Of a stretch of DNA of 5,775 bases, positions 1 through 5,383 are shown piece by piece. The position numbers and the translations under genes were made by a program. Numbering within the stretch: the first letter of the stretch is position 1; each line of letters starts with the position of its first letter. The DNA is taken from NCBI GenBank assembly GCA_030839005.1, contig JAUZEM010000479.1, positions 1-5,775 on the forward strand. The letters are read 5' to 3'. The stretch is from Actinomycetota bacterium (GTDB lineage: Bacteria > Actinomycetota > Acidimicrobiia > IMCC26256 > PALSA-610). A model generated the notes under the pieces. It was not told where the DNA came from. It ran no database searches and worked only from the letters and a program-made list of their open reading frames with translations.

Positions 1-206
1 GACGTGTAGCAACCGATGCCGGCGACCGCGATGGTGCGCGTCGCCACGCCGAGCTCCTCGATCGTCTCGAGGAATTGGCGCACCGCCAAGGGCTCGCCAC
101 AGCCGGGGCACATGTGGTGCTCCTGAGTGAGCAGGAGATCGGGCTTCAGCGCCTCGACCTTGCGGGCGGGGACCGTCGGAGCCGACGAGGTGTCGATGAT
201 CGTCAT
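1..206 (-). CDS. korB: 2-oxoacid:ferredoxin oxidoreductase, beta (TPP-binding) subunit, N-terminal part
   Basis: Only the first 68 codons are present; the gene runs off the left edge. The product would be the thiamine-diphosphate and [4Fe-4S] subunit of a 2-oxoacid:ferredoxin oxidoreductase, which decarboxylates a 2-oxoacid and passes electrons to ferredoxin in the cytoplasm. The sequence shows HHMCPGCGEP around residues 30-39, with C33 and C36 as the first two cluster cysteines. VAGIGCY at 61-67 puts C66 about 30 residues later, matching the spacing of the third cluster cysteine in this family. The ATG start overlaps the stop of the alpha-subunit gene as ATGA. An AGGAG ribosome site (215-219) lies 8 bases upstream, inside the alpha gene, so coupled translation is likely. 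The family call is firm. The substrate (2-oxoglutarate, branched-chain 2-oxoacids, pyruvate or another) is not, so the kor symbol is a family label. Confidence 0.92.
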   Translation of the reverse strand, partial: MTIIDTSSAPTVPARKVEALKPDLLLTQEHHMCPGCGEPLAVRQFLETIEELGVATRTIAVAGIGCYT

Positions 207-1354
207 TTCTGGTGCTCCTGGATCTGGTACGAGTACTGCTCGTAGCCCGGGATGAGTGGCAGCTCGCGTTCTTCGTGCAACGCGAGTATTCGATCGGCGA
301 TGAGCTCTACGTCGAGGATGCGACCGACGCCGAACCCGGAATGGTCGGTGGACACGCCGCCGATGAACGTGACGGGCGCGCGGCCGCCGACGCCGATGCG
401 AACGTCCTCGACGAGCTGACCGGCCGACAGCTCGAAGCTGCCGACGCGGCGTACGTCGGGTCCCGCGGCGGCGCCGGCAACTGCCGCGTACGGGAACGGC
501 CACAAGGTGATCGGCCGCACATAGCCGATGCGGTGCCCGGCTTCGCGCAGCTGGGTGATCGCATACTTGACGAACTTCGCCGGTGAGCCGAACGCGACGA
601 CCACGGTCTCGGCGTCGTCGCAGAAGCCTTGCTCGACGCGCACCTCGCGTTCCATGAGCGGGATCTTCGTGGCGATGTACTGCGCCTTGCCCTCTTGGCC
701 CATCGCGGGCTGACCGACCTTGCTCACGCCGAGGGAAGTGACGGCGCGGCTCTTGCCGCTGCCGGAGCTCGACCCGTCGACCGCCCAATCCTTCTTCGGC
801 AGCTCGGGAAAGGTGATGGGCGCGATCGAAATCGCCTCCTGCGTGTGGGCGAGCAGGTAATCGCCGTATATCAGCACCGGATTGCGCCACTTGTCGGCCA
901 AGTGGAACGCCAGTTGCATGTGCTCGACGCCCTCGCGCACGTCCTGCGGCGCGAGCACGATGTGGCGGTAGTCGCCGTGGCCGCCGCCGCGGGTCGCCTG
1001 GAAATAGTCCTGCTGACCTCGCGCCATGTTGAAGATGACGAGCGGGAGCTCGGCGAGTGTCATCTCGGAGAACGACTCCTGCATGAGCGAGAGCCCCTGT
1101 CCGGTCGATCCGGTCGCCGCGCGCGCCCCCGTCGACAGCGCGCCCCACGCCATGCCGACGGCCTCGAGCTCGGACTCGGCGTTGATGCAGACTCCGCCGG
1201 CGTCGGGGAGCAAGCGCGCGAAGTGTTCGAGCACTTCCGTGAACGGTGTCATCGGATAGCCGGCGAAGAACCGGCAGCCGGCCACGATCGCGGCGCGCGC
1301 GAGGGCTTCGGAGCCCTCCATCAAAACCCGTTCGTCGGTCTTGGTCGCGCTCAT
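203..1354 (-). CDS. korA: 2-oxoacid:ferredoxin oxidoreductase, alpha subunit (KorA/VorB type)
   Basis: This 383-residue protein is the pyrimidine-binding/substrate-recognition subunit of a multi-subunit 2-oxoacid:ferredoxin oxidoreductase. AGYPMTP at 31-37 is this family's version of the YPITP motif, whose threonine helps bind the 2-oxoacid. Next come ESE at 60-62, TGSTGQGLSLMQES at 81-94 and DYFQATRGGGHGDYR at 116-130, all characteristic of VorB/KorA proteins. A Gly/Ser-rich linker at 193-201 precedes the C-terminal transketolase-like domain (about 245-355). The open frame continues upstream to 1561, but that extension is antisense-like Arg-rich sequence over the ferredoxin gene. The ATG at 1354 fits family length, has GAGG 7 bases upstream, and overlaps the ferredoxin stop as ATGA. 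Oddity: after NMARG (109-113) the usual glycine/proline-rich stretch before the DYFQ element is missing, which shortens a loop near the active site. The substrate is undetermined. Confidence 0.94.
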   Translation of the reverse strand: MSATKTDERVLMEGSEALARAAIVAGCRFFAGYPMTPFTEVLEHFARLLPDAGGVCINAESELEAVGMAWGALSTGARAATGSTGQGLSLMQESFSEMTLAELPLVIFNMARGQQDYFQATRGGGHGDYRHIVLAPQDVREGVEHMQLAFHLADKWRNPVLIYGDYLLAHTQEAISIAPITFPELPKKDWAVDGSSSGSGKSRAVTSLGVSKVGQPAMGQEGKAQYIATKIPLMEREVRVEQGFCDDAETVVVAFGSPAKFVKYAITQLREAGHRIGYVRPITLWPFPYAAVAGAAAGPDVRRVGSFELSAGQLVEDVRIGVGGRAPVTFIGGVSTDHSGFGVGRILDVELIADRILALHEERELPLIPGYEQYSYQIQEHQK

Positions 1355-1656
1355 TGCTTCGCCTCGGAGACCTCGATGACCTCGGTGACGACCGGCTGTT
1401 CGAAGCGGTAGACCTCGAACACGAAATCGGGGCACACGTACAGGCACGCCCCGCAGCCGGTGCAGCCCGGAGAGAGCTGGGGATAGCGGTAGCCCATGTG
1501 ATTGACCGCGGTCGACATCGCCAGCACGTGGGGTGGGCACGCGGGGATGCAGAGATCGCAACCTTTGCAGTGCCCGGCGTCGATCGTGACGGTGCCGCGG
1601 CTCTTGATGCTTACGGTGCTGACGGTGGTGACGGTACCGACGGTGGTTTCAGACAT
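1351..1656 (-). CDS. korD: 2x[4Fe-4S] ferredoxin subunit of the 2-oxoacid oxidoreductase (delta type)
   Basis: This 101-residue protein has two bacterial-type [4Fe-4S] motifs, CxxCxxCxxxCP: C30, C33, C36, C40 and C65, C68, C71, C75. It would be the electron-transfer subunit that takes electrons from the TPP/FeS subunit and hands them to a soluble ferredoxin. A gene of this kind between the gamma and alpha genes is standard for four-subunit Kor/Vor enzymes. The ATG at 1656 has GGAG 7 bases upstream, and its first 8 bases overlap the end of the gamma gene. Residues 5-16 are a low-complexity Thr-Val-rich tract encoded by a tandem 9-base DNA repeat. It has no obvious counterpart in a plain ferredoxin and is probably a flexible leader. 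The last 20 or so residues (EVIEVSEAKQ) form an acidic tail that could dock to other subunits (inference). Confidence 0.93.
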   Translation of the reverse strand: MSETTVGTVTTVSTVSIKSRGTVTIDAGHCKGCDLCIPACPPHVLAMSTAVNHMGYRYPQLSPGCTGCGACLYVCPDFVFEVYRFEQPVVTEVIEVSEAKQ

Positions 1657-2221
1657 TTGCCGTCTCCCAGGCCGGGAACTCGCCCGCGGGCAGGAGCAGG
1701 GCTCCGGCTCGCAGCGCTCGCTCGTTCGCTTCGATGTGCTGGGTGCGGTACGGAGGGATCGAGGCGCGCATGGCCGCGATCAATCCGTCCTCGGTGACGA
1801 TGCCAGTGGTGGCGCAGAAGGCACCGAGCATCACCATCGACCCGGAAAGCGGGCTGCCGAGATCGGTGGCCACCGTCGTCGCGGGAACGCGATGCACGAC
1901 GACGTCGGTGCGCACCTCACTGGTGAACGTCGCAGCGTTCACGAGCACGAGACCACCGGGACGCAACTTGGCTTCGACGGCAGGCCAGTAGTCGTCGTGC
2001 ATGGCGATCGCGGACCACGCGCGCGAGACGACCGGCGGGGCGAGGATGGGCGCGTCGGCGATCACTACGGTGCTGTCGGTGTTGCCGCCGCGCATCATGC
2101 CGCCGTACAGCCCGAGGTACATGACCTCGCGGCCTTCGAGCGTCGCGGCCCGGGCGAGTACCTGCGCGGCGAGCTGCACGCCCTGGCCGCCGATGCCGGT
2201 GATGAGAAGTTCACGTTCCAT
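1649..2221 (-). CDS. korC: 2-oxoacid:ferredoxin oxidoreductase, gamma subunit
   Basis: This 190-residue protein belongs to the pyruvate/ketoisovalerate oxidoreductase gamma family, the small subunit or domain thought to help bind CoA. The N-terminus carries the family signature LLITGIGGQGVQLAAQVLARA (5-25), with GGQG at 11-14. It is followed by GLYGGMMRGGNTDSTVVI (37-54), the conserved RGG segment. The ATG start at 2221 has AGGAG 6 bases upstream, inside the end of the TetR gene, and the two genes overlap by 11 bases. The stop overlaps the ferredoxin start by 8 bases. The family is clear and full length. The exact enzyme (KGOR, VOR or other) cannot be fixed from this subunit. Confidence 0.93.
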   Translation of the reverse strand: MERELLITGIGGQGVQLAAQVLARAATLEGREVMYLGLYGGMMRGGNTDSTVVIADAPILAPPVVSRAWSAIAMHDDYWPAVEAKLRPGGLVLVNAATFTSEVRTDVVVHRVPATTVATDLGSPLSGSMVMLGAFCATTGIVTEDGLIAAMRASIPPYRTQHIEANERALRAGALLLPAGEFPAWETANV

Positions 2222-2831
2222 GGCGGACTCCTGCGAGACAGAACGCGACGAGGCGTTGCACCTCTTGCGGTTGTGGGTGACGGCGATGCGCGATCGCGTC
2301 GTTCATGCGCGCGAGCGCGAGCTCGCAGACGAACGACGCGTCCTGATCGGAGCCGCCGAGCGCGCGAACCGAAGGCGCGAGCGTCGTGAGGAGCTCGGCG
2401 CGCGTCGCCGCGAGATCGTCCGGATAGCGATCGGCGAGCCGTGCGCCGTTGATCGCGAAGGGGCGCGTGGCGTCCGCCGCGACCGGGTTGCGGGCCTGGG
2501 CGAGCACGCCTTCGATCCAGCTCCGTACCTGCGCTTCGGGATCGGTCGTCGAGCCGACCCGCGCGTTCAGGTAATCGACAAGTTGACGTTGTCCGTCGGC
2601 GAGCACCGCGAGCAGCAGCGCGTCCTTCGAGGCGAAATGCCGGTAGAAGGCCTGGTTCGAGAGCCCCGCGGCTTTGACGATGTCGCGCACCTGCGGATCG
2701 ATGTCGCCGGTGGCGCGCATCACCGAGAACGCGGCGTCGATGAGGCGCCGGACCTCGGCCGCGTACTGCCCGCGGCGCTCCGCCAGAGTCGCATCAGCCA
2801 GGCGTTCCTCGACCGGAACAACGTTCTGCAC
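2211..2831 (-). CDS. TetR/AcrR-family transcriptional regulator heading the oxidoreductase operon
   Basis: With the GTG start at 2831 the protein has 206 residues, normal for TetR. The N-terminal DNA-binding domain includes a typical helix-turn-helix and following helix: VRDIVKAAGLSNQAFYRHF at 48-66, then ASKDALLLAVL. The C-terminal part (about 80-200) is a divergent ligand-binding/dimerisation domain, so the effector cannot be read; an acyl-CoA or related acid is a reasonable guess from the neighbours. The frame is open to a TTG at 2903, but that codon lies next to the palindromic operator and the extra residues are not TetR-like. GTG 2831 sits 7 bases after a TAGTGT -10 box, as expected of a leaderless mRNA, and there is no ribosome site in front. 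The gene overlaps the gamma-subunit gene by 11 bases. Two operator-like palindromes lie just upstream, suggesting autoregulation of the whole regulator/oxidoreductase operon. Confidence 0.88.
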   Translation of the reverse strand: MQNVVPVEERLADATLAERRGQYAAEVRRLIDAAFSVMRATGDIDPQVRDIVKAAGLSNQAFYRHFASKDALLLAVLADGQRQLVDYLNARVGSTTDPEAQVRSWIEGVLAQARNPVAADATRPFAINGARLADRYPDDLAATRAELLTTLAPSVRALGGSDQDASFVCELALARMNDAIAHRRHPQPQEVQRLVAFCLAGVRHGT

Positions 2832-2838
2832 TACGAGA

Positions 2839-2868
2839 ACACTATTCCTGCCGACCGATCCGCGGCAA
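2839..2868 (-). promoter_or_regulatory. Probable promoter of the TetR/oxidoreductase operon (leaderless)
   Basis: On the minus strand, TAGTGT (2844-2839) matches the actinobacterial TANNNT -10 pattern. It is preceded by TTGCCG (2868-2863) at 18 bases, a fair -35. Seven bases separate the -10 from the GTG at 2831, so transcription would begin at or next to the start codon. This is predicted from pattern and spacing only. Confidence 0.5.
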
Positions 2869-2882
2869 CCAACGCCGGTTTC

Positions 2883-2901
2883 GCACCAAACTGTTTGGCG
2901 C
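2883..2901. promoter_or_regulatory. Operator-like palindrome, proximal copy (O1)
   Basis: The core CCAAACTGTTTGG (2886-2898) is a perfect inverted repeat around a central T at 2892. An outer GC/GC pair extends it to 19 bases with one mismatched position on each side. It lies 15 bases upstream of the predicted -35 of the TetR operon. Length and symmetry suit a TetR-family dimer, and the neighbouring TetR is the obvious candidate binder (inference). Confidence 0.65.
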
Positions 2902-2926
2902 AAAAGTGGCTCCGGACGCCGGTTTC

Positions 2927-2945
2927 CCGCCTAACTGTTTGGCGG
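2927..2945. promoter_or_regulatory. Operator-like palindrome, distal copy (O2)
   Basis: This is the second copy of the same palindrome, centred at 2936, 44 bases from the first. The arms CCGCC/GGCGG and AAC/GTT pair perfectly, with a single T-T mismatch between them. It begins 2 bases past the stop codon of the acyl-CoA synthetase gene. It could also fold as an RNA hairpin at the end of that transcript, but no T-run follows, so an operator is the better reading. Confidence 0.6.
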
Positions 2946-2947
2946 CT

Positions 2948-4402
2948 TTACGGGGTGCGCGGGGCGGATTGGAGGCGCTCGACGAGGAGGGTGCGCTGGA
3001 TCTGGCCGGTCGCGGCCGTCCGCGGGAGCGCGTCGACGACCGCGAGGCGACGGGGCTGCTTGAACGCGGCGAGCCGGCCGGCGCAGAACGACCGGAGCGC
3101 GTCGAGGTCGGGGGGCGTCGCGCCGGCCCGGATGACGACGACCGCGGTGACGATCTCGCCCCACTGCGGGTCGGGGACGCCGACCACCGCGATCTCCCCG
3201 ATTGCCGGGTGCGTGCCCAGCACCGCCTCGACCTCGGGGGGCGCGACGGTCTCGCCGCCGGTCCGGATGACGTCCCTCGCCCGCCCGACGATCGATAGGT
3301 AGCCCTCTTCGTCGAACGCACCGAGATCGCCCGTGTGGTACCAGCCGTCCCGCAAGGCCTGGGTCGTCGCGGGCGTGTCGTCGAAGTACCCGTCCATCAG
3401 GAACGGGCTCCGCATCACGACCTCCCCGCTGTCGGTGAGGCGCACGTCGACGCCGGGTTGCGCGATGCCGACGCTGCCCGGCTTGCGGAACAGGTCCGCG
3501 TCGCCGAGTTGCACGCCCGGTCCGGCTTCGGTCGACCCGTAGAAGACGCGGGTCCGGGTATTCGGGAGCGCGTCCTTGATGGCGCGTAGCAGTTCGGGTG
3601 GGGTGGCCGACGTACCGGTGTCGGCCTCGTCGAGACTCGACAGATCGACCTTCCCGACTCCGTGCTCGAGGATCCGAGACCAGACCGCGGGGATGCAATA
3701 GAGCCGCGCGGCGCGGTGGCGCGCGGTCGTGTGCAACAGCGTCTCCGCGTCGGTGGTGTGCACGAAGTGCACGGCGCGCCGTCCCTGCCACGCGCCCATC
3801 GCGAGCGTCCAGCCGGCCATGTGGAAGAGCGGGAACATGCACACCGTCCCCGCGCCGCCCGGCGTCGAGGTCGCGCCGACGTACGTGCGCAGCCAGTTGG
3901 TTCGGTGGGACAAGACGACGCCCTTCGGTCGCCCGGTGCTGCCGCTCGTGAAGAAGATGACGTGCGGGTCGCGCTCGTCGACGTCGGACGCGTCGGGCGC
4001 ATCCGCGACGCCTGTCGGGATCTCGGGCGGGAACGGCAGGTCGACGCGCGCGGCGAGCTCGGCGCCGGCCTGGACGTGTGACGCACCGCACAAGAGCAGC
4101 CGCGGCCGGGCGTACTCGGCGATCGGAGCCGTCTCCTCGACGGAGGCGCGGGCGTTCAGCGGGGCAAATACCGCGCCGATTTTCGCGAGCGCGGCGAACA
4201 CGGGAACGGCCTCGATCGAGGTGTCGCCCCACCACAGCACCCGGTCGCCGCGCCCGACCCGGATTCCGCGCAGTCCGTTCGCGATTCGATTCGCGCGCCG
4301 GTCGATCTCGCCGAACGTCAAGGCGTCGTCATCGAGCGTGACCGCGACTGCGTTCGGCGCGACGCGCGCGGCGTTGGCGAGCATCTCCGAGATGTGCAGC
4401 AC
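2948..4402 (-). CDS. AMP-forming acyl-CoA synthetase (ANL superfamily), with Gln in place of the A10 lysine
   Basis: This 484-residue adenylate-forming enzyme would activate a carboxylic acid with ATP and then load it onto CoA. The core motifs are in order: FFTSGSTGRPKG (A3 P-loop, 150-161), PLFHMAGW (191-198), YGSTEAG (A5, 288-294), GWYHTGDL (A7, 353-360) and GRARDVIRTGGE (A8 hinge, 373-384). The C-terminal A10 motif reads PRTAATGQIQR (460-470), where nearly all relatives have GK; residue 467 is Gln (CAG, bases 3004-3002). That lysine normally drives the adenylation step, so the enzyme may be impaired, altered, or use K448 nearby. The GTG start gives an N-terminus typical of the family; ATG at 4384 is the alternative. 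There is no clear ribosome site. It lies upstream of the TetR/oxidoreductase operon on the same strand. The length suits short/medium-chain or aromatic acyl-CoA ligases. The substrate is unknown. Confidence 0.9.
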   Translation of the reverse strand: MLHISEMLANAARVAPNAVAVTLDDDALTFGEIDRRANRIANGLRGIRVGRGDRVLWWGDTSIEAVPVFAALAKIGAVFAPLNARASVEETAPIAEYARPRLLLCGASHVQAGAELAARVDLPFPPEIPTGVADAPDASDVDERDPHVIFFTSGSTGRPKGVVLSHRTNWLRTYVGATSTPGGAGTVCMFPLFHMAGWTLAMGAWQGRRAVHFVHTTDAETLLHTTARHRAARLYCIPAVWSRILEHGVGKVDLSSLDEADTGTSATPPELLRAIKDALPNTRTRVFYGSTEAGPGVQLGDADLFRKPGSVGIAQPGVDVRLTDSGEVVMRSPFLMDGYFDDTPATTQALRDGWYHTGDLGAFDEEGYLSIVGRARDVIRTGGETVAPPEVEAVLGTHPAIGEIAVVGVPDPQWGEIVTAVVVIRAGATPPDLDALRSFCAGRLAAFKQPRRLAVVDALPRTAATGQIQRTLLVERLQSAPRTP

Positions 4403-4431
4403 GCCGCAATATCGCGCGGTCGAGGCGCAGG

Positions 4432-4461
4432 TTGCTTGTCGACAAACGTTGTTGTTAGTAT
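4432..4461 (+). promoter_or_regulatory. Probable promoter of the Fur-family gene with embedded palindrome
   Basis: TAGTAT (4456-4461) fits a TANNNT -10 and ends 9 bases before the ATG. TTGCTT (4432-4437) at 18-base spacing is a possible -35. The start codon has no ribosome site, consistent with a leaderless or very short leader. The -35/spacer region holds the palindrome described separately. Confidence 0.45.
4436..4452. promoter_or_regulatory. Palindromic TTGT/ACAA site, candidate Fur-family operator
   Basis: TTGTCGACAA (4436-4445) is a perfect 10-base palindrome. A third half-site TTGT (4449-4452) follows, giving an overlapping inverted pair ACAA-ACG-TTGT. It sits between the divergent acyl-CoA synthetase and Fur-family genes and overlaps the predicted promoter of the latter. 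Autoregulation by the Fur-type protein is the simplest reading. The sequence is not a textbook Fur or PerR box. Confidence 0.45.
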
Positions 4462-4470
4462 GGCGATGTC

Positions 4471-4896
4471 ATGAAGAGCTGCGACGCGCTCACCGCGATG
4501 TTCCGGGAGCAGGGTCTGCGGGTCACGCCGCAACGGCAGGCGATCTTTCGCTTGCTCGACGGCGACGATTCGCACCCGACGGTCGAGTCGCTGTTCGATC
4601 GCGCCCGCTCTGAAATGCCGACGCTCTCGTTGAAAACGGTCTACCAGACTGTGCACGATCTCGAGGCGCTCGGCGAGGTGCGCGTCCTCGACCTGGGCAC
4701 CGGTAGCGTGCGCGTCGACCCGAACGTGGAGGACGACCATCACCATCTGTTGTGCACCACGTGCGGGCGCGTGCGCGACCTTCCAGTCGAGTTCACCGGC
4801 TTGCACGTTCCGATCCGCCACCGCCGCGATTTCACGGTCGACGACGTCCAGGTGATCTTCCGCGGCCGCTGTGACCACTGTTCCGATCGAATCTGA
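4471..4896 (+). CDS. Fur-family metalloregulator, PerR-like
   Basis: This 141-residue protein has the full Fur fold: a winged helix with RVTPQRQAIFRLL (17-29) and the recognition region LSLKTVYQTVHDLEALG (52-68), then a metal-binding dimerisation domain. The structural zinc site is C95xxC98 and C134xxC137. The regulatory-site candidates align with PerR ligands: H35 (SHPTVES), D83 (RVDPN), H90 and H92 (DDHHHLLC) and D103 (CGRVRD). The asparagine/aspartate DPN segment rather than a Fur glutamate, plus the rubrerythrin gene downstream, favours a peroxide-sensing PerR role. Mutual alignment here needs a one-residue gap, so the subtype is tentative. The gene ends 19 bases before the rubrerythrin ATG, so the two probably form one operon. 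A palindrome in its promoter suggests autoregulation. Confidence 0.88.
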   Translation: MKSCDALTAMFREQGLRVTPQRQAIFRLLDGDDSHPTVESLFDRARSEMPTLSLKTVYQTVHDLEALGEVRVLDLGTGSVRVDPNVEDDHHHLLCTTCGRVRDLPVEFTGLHVPIRHRRDFTVDDVQVIFRGRCDHCSDRI

Positions 4897-4901
4897 CCAA
4901 C

Positions 4902-4907
4902 AAGGAG
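4902..4907 (+). promoter_or_regulatory. Strong ribosome binding site for rubrerythrin
   Basis: AAGGAG lies 8 bases before ATG 4916 in the 19-base gap after the Fur-type gene. It fixes the rubrerythrin start over the longer open frame beginning at 4871, which would overlap the Fur-family gene. Confidence 0.85.
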
Positions 4908-4915
4908 CCACATCG

Positions 4916-5335
<420 letters not shown>

Positions 5336-5337
5336 CT

Positions 5338-5363
5338 CCGGCTCGGGTCGGATCCCGGTCCGG
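5338..5363 (+). terminator. GC-rich hairpin between rubrerythrin and DUF3501 genes
   Basis: The arms 5338-5347 and 5354-5363 pair over 10 positions, with one mismatch and one G-T wobble, around a 6-base loop TCGGAT. It starts 3 bases after the rubrerythrin stop. No T-run follows, so it is not a standard intrinsic terminator. It could attenuate read-through or protect the 3' end of the rubrerythrin mRNA. Confidence 0.45.
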
Positions 5364-5383
5364 CTGCTGACGATGGAACATTG

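Larger units (their letters stand above)
2872..2945. repeat. Direct repeat of a 30-base unit, 44-base period
   Basis: The units at 2872-2901 and 2916-2945 match at 26 of 30 positions. Each begins ACGCCGGTTTC and contains one operator palindrome. Conservation runs beyond the palindrome itself, so either the whole segment was duplicated or the flank is also recognised. Confidence 0.85.

Noticed and set aside
629..1411. Plus-strand open frame opposite the alpha subunit
   Set aside because: No recognisable domain; it mirrors the codon pattern of the conserved minus-strand gene.
1355..1561. Upstream extension of the alpha-subunit frame to 1561
   Set aside because: The extra 69 residues lie over the ferredoxin gene and look like shadow translation. 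ATG 1354 has a ribosome site and matches family length.
2832..2903. TTG start at 2903 for the TetR gene
   Set aside because: It overlaps the proximal palindrome and lies upstream of the predicted promoter. The added residues are not TetR-like.
2927..2950. Distal palindrome as the intrinsic terminator of the acyl-CoA synthetase
   Set aside because: No T-run follows, and a second copy 44 bases away in front of the TetR favours an operator. A minor termination role is not excluded.
2001..3302. Long plus-strand open frame (433 codons) across TetR and the end of the acyl-CoA synthetase
   Set aside because: Arg/Ala-rich low-quality translation spanning two confident minus-strand genes and the operator region. 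It is a high-GC shadow.
2931..4235. Minus-strand open frame (434 codons) in another frame of the acyl-CoA synthetase
   Set aside because: Almost entirely Arg/Pro/Ala with no motif. The overlapping frame has every ANL core motif.
4403..4425. GATATT on the minus strand as a -10 box for the acyl-CoA synthetase
   Set aside because: Poor match to TANNNT, only 5 bases from the GTG, and no -35 at usable spacing, so not listed as a promoter.
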